In this document: positions 35,601 to 46,659 of the stretch, one piece after another | How the letters are laid out: each line of letters starts with the position of its first letter | How positions within the stretch are numbered: the first letter of the stretch is position 1 | Assembly (NCBI GenBank): GCA_007844125.1 | Contig: CM017568.1 | Span: 11,355,854 to 11,419,853, forward strand | DNA: 64,000 bases | From: Sinonovacula constricta | Taxonomy: Eukaryota > Mollusca > Bivalvia > Cardiida > Solecurtidae | Direction of reading: 5' to 3' | The notes under the pieces: generated by a model | Told to the model about the DNA's origin: nothing | Database searches by the model: none | The model's input: the letters and a program-made list of their open reading frames with translations, nothing else | Translations under genes and position numbers: made by a program

Positions 35601-38370
35601 TTGCTCAATCAATGCACTTTCAGACGCTTAGGCTTATGGACTTACTTGTTAGCATTATATAGAAAGTTTATCATAAAATGTTTTTTGAGTGTGAAATGAC
35701 AATTTTTTATGAAATTACAAGAATAAAGCTGAATATCTCTACCTTGTCTTATATTAACCCTATAAAATGTAAAATAAAAGAGTGTAAATCTTACAGCTGC
35801 ACAAAATGGCATACAGTTACTTCAAGCAAGAAAATATCTATTAAAGGTCTTTGTGCCAACCATTTTATTCCGGTCCGATGAATGTTGAGACATCAAGTAC
35901 CGAATGAACCTCCAAAATTTAAATGTATATGAGGTACCCGTTAATTTGCTTCTATGCAATACCAAGTGCAATGCAAATTTCTTTGCAAAGGCACAAGGTT
36001 TGTTGCATGAAAATTTTGCAGCAATCGATCAAATCTTCTTAGAGATTAAACTTTATTTGCAACACTGTTGTATATTTAGTTTAAATTAATACCTAAACTG
36101 GTATGCAACCTCTAGTTAATCACTTATTTTGTGCAAGTCTAAGCACTTTGATGAAGAGTTTCTCCTTGTTAATTACATAAATATTTTCTTTCAAAATCAA
36201 ATCAGTGTTTGGATGTAATAACAATATCAAATCTCTACTGAATCCATTTGATGTACTAAACAAGATTTTTCAGCCTTAAACAGTTCTCATTCAAATCAAA
36301 CACTACCATAAACATCATTTCCAGGGCTTCTTAGATCAATAGGTTAGGTTCTTAAGATTCTATACACCTGTTAAGACAAATCAAATTACACCACATCCAA
36401 ACTTTGCCAAGATAAGAGTATACACAGGTATCAGCCGCTGAGCTGCTCAAGGCCTTTGAACTGTTCTGGCCTCCCTTTTATGAGCTCAGATATCTTTTCT
36501 TGGAAGATAAGCTAGCAAGGGAGCAGAATGTATTTATTATATTTATCTTATTAGGATGACCTTTAAGATCAGCTGACCTTCTACATGCTCAGTTATCAGT
36601 TTGATGTGTTCCTCCATTACATGTATTTGTATATGTGGGATACATTTTTTTCTTTACCACATTTCTGTTTCTACATGTTGTTTGTCATTTATTTTTTCTT
36701 TGTTTTTATTACTTTTGTTGGTTTCTGATGAAATTTTCTTTCCAAAGTTCACGAATTAGATGAAAATTTTGCAATAGTCAGCCTTTGCAAACTTACTGTA
36801 AAATTGAAAATAATTTAGAATGTATTTGTAAGAGCATTACTTCACGAACAATATATACATTATTGAATACGTTACAACAAACATTCTGCCAACTTCCAAA
36901 TTTACATATTTGCATAATCAATAAGTTGCCTATGAATTGCCTATATAATATCTTCCATTTTCACCATTTTATGGATCAAATTTACTCTCCATCAAACATA
37001 ATTCAACATTAAAAACACATAAAGAATGTACTTTCCATAGAAATACATTAAAACTTTTAACACACACACACACCAAGCCATCAAAAAACAAAAATTTTAA
37101 TTTAAATGCAGGAACATGTAAGCCAACACCAGTTATGCAAAGACATTGCACTGACATTATGACCAATTAAAAGTGTACAATTTCTTGCTGAGTCTAAACA
37201 CGGTAATGTTATTGGCATAATGTATTATCCCTGTAGCATCTTGTTACTGCAGACAGGTTTATACCATTATGTCAGTGCCTGTAGCTTTTCTGGGCAGCCA
37301 AATTCTAGGCAGATACTTCTAGAAATAACCACATGTTGTTGAACCCCTTGGCACAATTTACCAAATGAGAAACAGCAGCAATATCTCAAATAAAAGGAAA
37401 CAGGCAGCACAGAAATTCATTAGTAATTTCAAATGTCTGGAAAATTTCTGTCTTTTATTTTATTCAGAAAGGAAAGCATACGAAGTAAAATAAAAAAAAT
37501 ATCAAGGATTTTTACTTAAATTAAAAAAAGATGGAAAAGTGTAATTATGTTATGTGTCACCTTGGAACAATTGCTTTTTACAATGTATTTCAAAAACTTG
37601 ATATTTTCTTACAATTAAAGAGTCATGATAACCCTGAAATGTCTCAACAGAGGACTCTGACCTTCAGTATGCTTTAAAGTCTAATCATAACATTAAATGA
37701 ACACAACTGTGACATTGGCATTTAATGATCTAAAGAAAATTGTTTAGAAAATCCTTCCACACACTGACATCTCAAGATTTCAATGCAGAAAACAATAATG
37801 ATAATGTTCTGTGAAAAATTAGGCCCCAAAACAATGTTACTATGTTTACAGGTTTAAACGTTTATTTGAACTAGTGGCCTATTTTTTGATCGCATGTGTC
37901 ATGAGTTATATACTCATCCAACACTTCATACAGACAAATATGCTGATCTTGAAGTTTGAAGATTGAATCAAAATTGTAGCCTCCAGAATTTTCAGAGGCA
38001 TAATTTTGACAATGCACGCAATCATAAAAGCTCACCATGAGAAATTTAAGGACAGTCTTTTTATTGTATCATAAAAGAGGTTTTCTCATCTATCAAAAAG
38101 AGAAAATCATAATGATACAAAGGTTTTATATTTTCTTGTCTGTTTATAATGCATCTGCAATGGAATCACAATTGTTCTTATGTGTGCTCTACCACTATGA
38201 TTGTCCAAGCCACTGTTAGGCAAAGTACAGGAGTCCATTAAATATTTAAAATGCAGCTTCTGTGAGGAAGTTTTCTCGCATCAGAGAGGGATATTGTGTT
38301 TCCCTTAAAAATGGAATCCGACAATTTAGATCGAAATATTTTTTTCTCAAATAACCAAATAAGTCAATGT
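32631..38370 (-). other. First 5.7 kb of the intron between exons b and a
   Basis: AT-rich sequence with no supportable exon on either strand. ORFs of 60-75 codons occur at chance level. A short CA tract (about 37058-37072) is the only simple repeat noticed. No element ends were recognised. Confidence 0.6.
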
Positions 38371-38399
38371 TACCTGAAAAGATCCTGCAAAATGCTGCC

Positions 38400-38832
38400 A
38401 TTAGATGCCCAAGATCAGTGTGAACAGTGAAACATAAATCCTCATTTCTTGTTACAAACAGGTATTTCCTATACGAGCAAAGCTGCAGTAGGTAGCTTTT
38501 TTAACCAAGAAAACCATGTGACAACTAACTTTTGAGATTATATTGTAATGTATCAGGGTAATCATCACTAGGGTAATTCGCTCTGTCATCAATATCTATT
38601 TTTAGCAGAGATCACTATTACGATTATTTATAGATTTGGAATAATTGAACTTTTAGGGTGTTTTTATAGCAAATTGCACTGTCTCACAATTGAGTCATTG
38701 TTCAAAGCCATCTTTACTTATACAGAAGTATGTGTTTATGATTTGATGAAGAAATTAAGCCACAATTCCTCAAAGCAGTGGTAAGTTATTGTTACGTGAA
38801 TTTAATATAGGAAAACTGTTGGATACCACCTT
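38400..38832. mobile_element. TTAA-type MITE family M3, decayed copy
   Basis: It shares ACAGGTATTTCCTAT, AAGAAAACCATGTGA, TCAATATCTATTTTTAGCAG and TTATTTATAGATTTG with the copy at 50714-51207. It ends with AAACTGTTGGATACCACCTT. The left terminus is not recognisable. Confidence 0.6.
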
Positions 38833-39024
38833 GAAGGCATTGTTAATATGTTAATTATAATAGATTCATAGACTTATACTAAAGGTAAATGTATTTAAAC
38901 TAAACTTCTACATTCTTAAGAGATTGTTCTTCACACACTACTGATGGTATATGTGTATGATAAAACAATTAAAAAATGGTACCAAATATTATGTTGTTTT
39001 TTGTTGTTGTTTTTTTGTTACATC

Positions 39025-39225
39025 AAACCAACACAATTATGGTTATATTGCCAACATCCAGTTAATTATTAGTGGAAGAAGACCCAAGACATGTCTGGTT
39101 AGTAACACTGCTGCACTACAGGTTAGCTGGAAAACTACTTCATATGAAAGTTCTCTCTCCGACCGGGTGTGGGGCTGAGAAGTTACGAGTCAGGGACTCT
39201 AACCACTATGCCACAGGTGCCCCTA
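39025..39225 (-). mobile_element. SINE family B copy
   Basis: The family B body (CAACATCCAGTTAATTATTA, CAGGTTAGCTGGAAAACTAC) is followed by a tRNA-like end, GACTCTAACCACTATGCCAC, which is box A in reverse. Confidence 0.65.
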
Positions 39226-39305
39226 ATAGATATTCATCTGTAAAAATATTTAACAAAGATTGAAAAGCAGAATTTCTGTTGTTGCAGTAGAATTGCAAGC
39301 AGTTA

Positions 39306-39425
39306 AATTTTAATGTATGCTTAATTTAAATGTATGATGTTATATTTTAATTATGATGTTATATTTTAGTATGTGATGTTATACTTTTATTGTATGCTAT
39401 ATTTTAATGTATGATGTTATATTTG
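39306..39425. repeat. Short tandem repeat of ATGATGTTATATTTTA
   Basis: Five loosely conserved units of 20-26 bp (TTTAATGTATGATGTTATAT) lie about 360 bp from exon a. Confidence 0.75.
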
Positions 39426-39782
39426 ACTGGGTTTGCATTTCATGGTAAGATTTTCAGAATAATGTTGTATTATTCACCACTGTTTAGGGATCTGTTACCT
39501 GCCAGTGACCACGGAAAAAGATTTGCATTCTCAGGATTTTTCTTTTTCTTATTTTCTAATAAAGATACATTCCATCATTACATTTTAGCTCAATGTTTGG
39601 TTAAAATATACACAGGAGGCAAACCACTAAATGTAGGATATGACACCACCAATAGATTTTCAGCACATATCATACCCATAAGAGCAGGGCAAGGGGACTG
39701 AAAAGTAGTTAGTGTATGCTTGTTGCTAATTAGGACACTGAAAACTAAATTGGTGTATAGTGTCATGGTAATAATAATTCAC

Positions 39783-39868
39783 CTGTGTTCCTGTCCATCT
39801 TCAGTTTGTAGGTCAGGCATGGCCTGGAAGTCTCGTTTCAGCAGCTGGGTCGTCAGCTTGATCAAAGC
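39783..39868 (-). CDS. FCHSD2: FCHSD/Nervous wreck exon a (F-BAR domain, most N-terminal exon seen)
   Basis: This exon encodes residues 1-28 of the partial protein, starting ALIKLTTQLLKRDF. FCHSD1/2 and fly Nwk have the same pattern here, with a KL.SQ.LKRD core in the first long F-BAR helix. The acceptor is CAG before 39868 and the donor is GTGAAT after 39783. The exon is 86 bp and leaves two bases (AG) that the next exon completes to an arginine codon. The F-BAR domain binds anionic membrane and curves it. The protein works at endocytic and recycling membranes and, in neurons, at synaptic terminals; that role comes from family knowledge. No exon for the preceding helix or start codon was found up to 64000, so the 5' end is missing. 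Confidence 0.9.
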
Positions 39869-40469
39869 CTGCAATGAGAATATGATTTTACCATTATCAT
39901 TTTCAAAAGAATAAGGTTATGAAAATAAAATCTGTTCAATGAATGACATCATGAAATACTGAGCTATAATTGTACAATTTTACAATATGTTTTCAAACAA
40001 CACATGACTTTTGTTCTCATATCTTCATGCATATTAATAAAACAACACTTTGCAGAAACAAATCATGATGAAGGATTATCATCTACTTTTAAATCACATA
40101 ATGATCCTGAACTAGAACACATTATTCTAATGTTGAAACCTGCATTTTTTGATAACTAAAAATTTAACATAAACAAAATTGCCTATAAAATGGTTACATT
40201 ATGAAACAATAATTACATGATGTATATTAATTTAAAACATCATATTCATAATACTTTTACACATGTTTACTGCAGTGACAAAACAAACCATGAAATAAAA
40301 AGAAAAACATAAAACCTTTACAGCCTTAAATGTTGTATCCTTTGATGGTATATATAGGCAGTGACTTTATCATATCCATGTAGAAAATACATTTTGTCTG
40401 CTAGCAGAAATCTATATAAACTTATACTGTATTGTAAGCAAAGATGATTTTAAATGCAACCTTAATTGT

Positions 40470-40705
40470 AAGATACAAACCATGAAAAATCGCTCTCGAT
40501 GCTCATGTCAATAAAAATGATCTCAAAAGTAAGTGGTCACATGGTTTTCTTAGTTTAAAAATAGCTAACTGTGCATGGACAGGAAATACAAGTTTGTAAT
40601 GACTAGAGGAGTGGTATGTTTTACATTTCACTTAGGTTTAGGACATCATAAAGAAGCATTTGCCTGGATCTGTTTTTTATGTAACAATAATTGATTTAGA
40701 TGTTT
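40470..40705. mobile_element. TTAA-type MITE family M3 fragment
   Basis: It contains ATGATCTCAAAAGTAAGTGG, TCACATGGTTTTCTTAGTTT, AAAATAGCTA and GACAGGAAATAC, shared with 42130-42240 and 49780-49880. It abuts the complete copy that starts at 40708. Confidence 0.6.
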
Positions 40706-40707
40706 AA

Positions 40708-41224
40708 AGGAAGTATCTGACAGTTTGCCTATATCTTATATATGTAAAAATAACTGACTCCTGTTTAGGGTATTTGTGCATAATTTCTGGAGAAATAAAA
40801 ATCATACTTTAGTCTAAGCTTTGACAATTTTCAACAGAATCTCAGTTCTAGGGCAGTAAAACTCATTAATCAACACTAAAAATCTTCATTCTTTTTTCAA
40901 TCTATAAATAAGAATAGTTGGGATTCCTACTAAAACAGACACTGACGTCACTGCCGATAATGTGGATGAGCTATCACATAAGTGGTCACGTGGTGTTTTT
41001 GATTTAAAAATATGTGGTGTTCTTGTTTTAAAAATAGCTATCTGTGCAGCATGGCTCAGATAGGAAATACATGTTTGTAATGACAATTGTGGCATTATGG
41101 TTAACTTTTCAGGCAGGTGTAAGACATCGATAAATAAACAACATTTTGTGAGATCTGTTCAGATAACTATGGTTTACTAAGATGTTTAATGAAGTATTTT
41201 GGTCCAAACTGTCAGATACCACCT
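40708..41224. mobile_element. TTAA-type MITE family M3, copy next to a tandem array
   Basis: The left end is TTAA then AGGAAGTATCTGACAGTTTG. The right end is AAACTGTCAGATACCACCT. The interior shares the CATAAGTGGTCACGTGG and AAAATAGCTATCTGTGCAG blocks with the family. There is no coding sequence. The right terminus is continued by the 41-bp array. Confidence 0.7.
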
Positions 41225-41508
41225 TTTAGAGAAAGAAATGGGTTTCAAACTGTCAAACACTACCTTTTAGAGAAAGGAAGAGGTTTCAAACTGTCAAACA
41301 CTACCTTTTAGAGAAAGGAAGAGGTTTCAAACTGTCAAACACTACCTTTTAGAGAAAGAAATGGGTTTCAAACTGTCAAACACTACCTTTTAGAGAAAGA
41401 AATGGGTTTCAAACTGTCAAACACTACCTTTTAGAGAAAGGAAGGGGTTTCAAACTGTCGGATACCACCTTTAATAGAAAGAAATGGGTTTCAAACTGTC
41501 AAACTTAG
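41206..41508. repeat. 41-bp tandem array made from a MITE terminus, about 7 copies
   Basis: Each unit contains AAACTGTCAAACACTACCTT then TTAGAGAAAGGAAGAGGTTTC. The first half is the right terminal repeat of the M3 element ending at 41224 (AAACTGTCAGATACCACCTT). The second half is its former flank. Confidence 0.88.
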
Positions 41509-41606
41509 GTTTGTTGGGTTTATCGTCCCACCAACAGTATTCCAGTTATCTGGAGACAGTGTCCACTTTAAGCAGATATAGTGCTGCCTTCAAGATGTTT
41601 AATAAT
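41509..41606 (-). mobile_element. SINE family A 3' fragment
   Basis: The sequence GGGTTTATCGTCCCACCAAC, then GTTATCTGGAGACAGTGTCC and AGCAGATATAGTGCTGCCTT, is the reverse complement of the SINE A 3' region. The rest of the element is missing. Confidence 0.75.
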
Positions 41607-41889
41607 AATAACAATTGGTCCAAACTGTTAGATACCACCTTTAAACTGAGCTGATCTGATCTGGATGTACACTTTTTGCCCACTCCTGGTCAAATGGTGC
41701 CCAGCAGGCTATGAGCCAAACACTTAATGAGTCAATTCAAGATGGTTGCTTGATGTTTTTCACCATCTTCAATGGGGTCGTTGCTGCCAATTGCCTTTAT
41801 ATTGATCTCCTAATACTGGCAGGCCTATAATGGTAACTTATTCAATTATTTATCCTTTCCTCACCCCCTCTGTTTACCGTTTCTTTTAA

Positions 41890-42369
41890 AGGTGACAGTT
41901 TGCCTGTATTAAATACACATACCAATATCTAACCACCATTTTGGGGAATTTGGTCATACTTTTTGCATAAAACCATACTTAAGAATTTATAAAGATGATT
42001 TTTGACACTAACTTTACTGTTAGACTGTACTAAGTGCGAAAAAAATCTTTAAATGTTCAGTCTTTCTAACTCTATAAAAAACACAATAGTGGTCTGTGCT
42101 AAAAATAGATATCGACATCAGAGTGAATTAACCGGATGACTATACAAAAGTAAGTGGTTACATGGTTTTCTAACTTTAAAAATAGCTGTCTCTGCAGCAT
42201 AGCTCAGATAGGAAACAGCTGTTTGCAATGAGGAGAGGCGATTTATCCTTGACTGTTCACACAGATCTTTGGCATCAGTAAACAGCATTTTGCAAGATCT
42301 TTTCAGGTACCAATGACTTATTTGGTTATTTGAAAAAAATTATTTGGACCAAACTGTTGAATACCAATT
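41890..42369. mobile_element. TTAA-type MITE family M3, complete copy
   Basis: The element is 480 bp between TTAA at 41886-41889 and TTAA at 42370-42373. The left end is AGGTGACAGTTTGCCTG and the right end is GGACCAAACTGTTGAATACC. The interior is shared with 56340-56768 over long blocks (TTTGGGGAATT..GTCATACTTTTTG). It has no ORF. Confidence 0.78.
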
Positions 42370-42654
42370 TTAATCTTATCTTCTATACTTGCTTGGATAG
42401 AGACAATTGGTGTTGTTTGTCTGTCGGCAAACCTTAGAGCAATAAAAACAACAGTTTTATTGCATTCTTGTCAAATTTTAGCTTAACATTGCACATTAAA
42501 TCAGGGCTGGAACTTTTTTCTTTTCAATGACTTAAGTCTCGATCTAGTAACCTGGAAAAAACTACTTGTCTGAAAATCTGTGTCATCTTCAACTAACGAA
42601 CACAACAACACATTTGTCATATCTTCAACTAACAAAACAAGTTGTTTCTTTTAT

Positions 42655-42873
42655 TTTTTTGTCAAGAACCTTGTTTAGGCCAAAGTGGGAGATTTTCACT
42701 TGCAAAGTGAGAGATTTGTTATTTTCATATAAACAAAGAAGAAAGTTATCTGTTTCCAAGCAGGGAGATTTATGAAAATGTGTAAAACAGTCCTCATTTT
42801 CAAATAATTTTGAACCTTAAAAGAGCGTGTCTACTTCCAAAAGCAGGAGAGTTCACATGTATGTCATTTCGGG
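42655..42873 (-). mobile_element. Dispersed repeat 'GAACTCTCCC', copy 2
   Basis: This is the reverse complement of the copies at 893-1122 and 46250-46425. It has TTATTTTCATATAAACAAAG, AACTTTCTTC-like sequence and GAGAGTTCACATGTATGT at the end. Confidence 0.6.
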
Positions 42874-43539
42874 GAAAATGACCAGAACTGTTATAAGCAG
42901 AGTCTGCAAAAGTTAGCTGGAATGTGAAAAGCTGTAAATATTATCTGAGCAAATTGTTAAGTGTTTTTCTGTAGCCAAAAACAACCTAAATTTGCCATTA
43001 TTACTCTAGCTCACATATCTTCAACAGCATAAAACAGTAGAATCTAAATTAAGGCTTAAATCATAGAACATTGAATGGCTATATACAGGGCAAATAACTT
43101 CAATACAGATCTAAAAAGCTGGTTCTTCCTTCGGTTAAAGATAAATGAGCCATAGGAGTCAAACAATTGTCTGTGCCAAGTACAAATCAATACATCCATG
43201 TCCCAACTGAAGCACCCTGCTCCCTGCTTCTACAGTGGTTCCAATACTAAGCCAGGGGAAGCTTTGGTATGATTACTAGATTACTATACAAGATGGAAAC
43301 ATGGCTAATGTCAAGGTCAAACAGCATGAAAAAATGTGTCAATACTTGTACTTTGGGGTTTCAGCTGCACCAAGTTGACTTGTACTTCTACACTTTGTTA
43401 TAAGTAACTGACTAATCACATAGATTTTATAGCATCTTCCAGCTACATGTATAAGTTACTAATTAAGTAATAAACAAACTCTCAGAAAAGTAGAAAATAC
43501 TAGAGATGTGCTAAAGGCTAGCAATGGTTGCTTTCTTAG

Positions 43540-44665
43540 CTAGCTTGATTGCTTTCACAGCTTAACTTCAATTGCTTTCTCAGTAAGCTTAGATTGCTTT
43601 TACACCTTGACTTAAATTGCTTCTCAGCTAGATTCGTTTGCTATTACAGTTTAACTTCAATTGCTTCTTGGCTAGGTTTAATTGCTTTTACAGTTTAACT
43701 TCAATTGCTTCCTCGGCTAGCTTCGAATGCTTTTACAGTTAAACTTCAATTGCTTCTTGGCTAGGTTTAATTGCTTTTACAGTTTAATTTCAATTGCTTC
43801 TTGGCTAGGTTTAATTGCTTTTACAGTTTAACTTCAATTGCTTCCTTGGCTAGCTTTGATTGCTTTTACAGTTAAACTTCAATTGCTTTCTCAGCTAGCT
43901 TTGATTGCTTTTACAGTTTAACTTCAATTGCTTTCTCAGCTAGCTTCGATTGCTTTTACAGTTTAACTTCAATTGCTTTCTCAGCTAGCTTTGATTGCTT
44001 TTACAGTTTAACTTCAATTGCTTTCTCAGCTAGCTTTGATTGCTTTTACAGTTTAACTTCAATTGCTTTCTCAGCAAGCTTTGATTGCTTTTACAGTTTA
44101 ATTTCAATTGCTTCTTGGCTAGCCTCGATTGCTTTTACAGTTTAATTTCAATTGCTTCTTGGCTAGCTTTGATTGCTTTTACAGTTTAATTTCAATTGCT
44201 TCTTGGCTAGCTTTGATTGCTTTTACAGTTTAATTTCAATTGCTTCTTGGCTAGGTTTAATTGCTTTTACAGTTTAACTTTAATTGCTTCCTCGGCTAGC
44301 TTTGATTGCTTTTACAGTTTAACTTCAATTGCTTTCTCAGCTAGCTTTGATTGCTTTAACAGTTTAACTTCAATTGCTTTCTCAGCTAGCTTTGATTGCT
44401 TTTACAGTTTAACTTCAATTGCTTTCTCAGCTAGCTTTGATTACTTTTACAGTTTAATTTCAATTGCTTCTTGGCTAGGTTTAATTGCTTTTACAGTTTA
44501 ATTTTAATTGCTTCTTGGCTAGCTTCGATTGCTTTTACAGTTTAATTTCAATTGCTTCTTGGCTAGCTTCGATTGCTTTTACAGTTTAACTTCAATTGCT
44601 TCCTCGGCTAGCTTTGATTGCTTTTACAGTTAAACTTCAATTGCTTTCTTGGCTAGCTTCGATGG
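43540..44665. repeat. 45-bp minisatellite, about 25 copies
   Basis: The unit contains GCTTTGATTGCTTTTACAGT, TTAACTTCAATTGC and TTTCTCAGCTA. A second type of 44 bp ends TTCTTGGCTA. The two types are interspersed in runs. 45 bp is 15 codons, which keeps a serine/phenylalanine-rich frame open at 44217-44501; it is not a gene. Confidence 0.95.
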
Positions 44666-44829
44666 GTTTATAACAGGTCATGCAAATGACAAAAAAATGA
44701 AAAATGACACCTTACAAAAGAATTACAAACTATTTTCAGACAGATTTTACATAAAACATAGCAAGTTGTGTCTTCAAACTTTAAAGTAACTTTATTTTTT
44801 TAATTAAATTAACAATAGGGAAATGATCA

Positions 44830-45180
44830 CCCTTTGTCACTCACCTTAAGACACAGGCTGTTTTTTGGCAGGCAATGTAAGCAAACATTGTGGCCAAGTT
44901 TGATGAAGATTGGGCCATAAATGTGGCTTCTAGTGTGTTCACATTTTGTTTATTAAATTTAATCTGGTGAGCTACTTTTTTGAACCCATCTAAGATTTCA
45001 TGTTGACAAACATTCTAACCAAGTTTGGTGAAGATTGGATGAAAACTGTGACCTCTAGTGTATTCACAAGCAAATTGTTAATGCTGCACGACACAAGATA
45101 GAAGAAGGGGTACATGTATCACAAAAGCTCATCTTGTGCTCACTTGAGTTAAAATTCAAACTCAACAATGTAAATAAGCA
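44830..45180. mobile_element. Dispersed repeat, likely bivalve MITE family
   Basis: Two related halves each contain AAGTTTGATGAAGATTGG or AAGTTTGGTGAAGATTGG and CTCTAGTGTATTCACA. The ends are near TTGTCACTCACCTTAAG and AAAGCTCATCTTGTGCTCAC. From memory this resembles a repeat widespread in bivalve genomes; no search was done. Confidence 0.5.
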
Positions 45181-46249
45181 TATGAACAAGAATTATCAGT
45201 ATGAAACTTTAGTTTGAAGCTTTTTAACCTCAGCACATTTTTTTTGCAATTACAATAAGAATATATGACAAAGTCCTATCAGCATTGCAACATATACCAA
45301 ACTCCAAAAAGGCACAGAACTAAGGTATTTCACATGCAAGCCAAGCAAAAAGTAAGAACAAATCTGTGTTGAGTCATTTAACGAAAAGAGCAAACCCGAC
45401 AGTTACCACCTTGGAACGGTCAGTCGGCAATATGGACCGACTGGGGTGCTTAAACCAGTTTTACAGAGCTCTAACCTCGCACTTCCTGACGAGTTTCTCA
45501 AATGCAAGCAATGGAAAGAAAAACGATCTATTTTAATACAAAATGTCCAAGCACTGATATTTCCTATTAGTTATGACAAAAGTAGTGACATCATTGAAAA
45601 ATAATGTCCACATAATGTTTAGAAAAGAATATGGCATTTTTTCGATTTGATAAAATACACAAAAATGGTTGACTAAAAATAAAATTGACTTTCTGAATCA
45701 TGAAAACCAGAGACGAATAATACCTTGTCACCTTTGCCTGTTGGCACATGTTGCAAATTTTAGTAAACGTCGTAAAAAGAAGCATGATAAGGGTTATATA
45801 TGCCTGGGAAATGCAATCATTATCTGCTGAGCTCTGCTTATTTATGCACTGACAAATTCAATACATTACAGGCAGCCTAAAAAGAAACTAGGCACATATT
45901 ATTTCCACTCTTCCAACCGATACTGAAATACCAGCTTTTTATTGCACAAGGAAATTCCAAATGTAGAAACTTAGAGCATAATTTCCCTGAAGCAAACACA
46001 CTGATGTAATACAATTTTCCTCAAAACTATTACAATTCTACAGATTTTCAAAGCCAGCAGCAAAACAGCTCTTTAAATTAAAACTTAATGATTTACTAAA
46101 TGCCTGTTGGAATTAATATAACAAATTAAATAAATATTTCTAAGAGAAATAAATTTAATTGATTAAAAAGATATCAACAACATGACTGAAGAACTTTTTG
46201 AGGCTTGAAGAAGATAGCTTCTAGAACGATTCTAGTTACTTTATAACAA

Positions 46250-46425
46250 TGCATACATATGAACTCTCCCATGAAAATTAGGGGGGGTTTACACATTTCC
46301 AGTAATCTCCATACTAAGAAACAGGTAACTTCCTTCCTTGTTTATATGAAAATAACATAACTCCTTCTTTGCAAGTGAAAATCTCCCTCTTTAGCCTCAG
46401 AAAAAGTTCACTTGTATGACAATGG
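46250..46425 (+). mobile_element. Dispersed repeat 'GAACTCTCCC', copy 3
   Basis: It contains ATGAACTCTCCCATG, AACTTCCTTCCTTGTTTATA, TGAAAATAACATAACTCC and GTTCACTTGTATGACA, colinear with 893-1122. Confidence 0.6.
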
Positions 46426-46659
46426 TAAATTATACACTAAAATATACAAGATATAATCATTACTTAGATTTGTAAATCAAAACCACAACATGCAATACAA
46501 AGTTTTAGATACAGGTCCTTCTTTTTAAGTATTGCAAACAATGTACAGATTATTAAAAAGATGCATGTCCATGTTGTTTCAGTCCACATTACAATGATTT
46601 TTTATTACTTTAGGGGAAAGCTAAAGAGGCTCATTTGAAAGGAAAGAAAAGTGTTATCA

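Noticed and set aside
37058..37072. CA tract as a regulatory site
   Set aside because: It is a short simple repeat with no supporting context.
44217..44501. 94-codon Phe/Ser-rich ORF
   Set aside because: It is a frame of the 45-bp minisatellite.
45591..45785. Minus-strand ORF with CNMCQQAK as a possible upstream exon
   Set aside because: It does not resemble the F-BAR N-terminus, and no donor in the needed phase follows.
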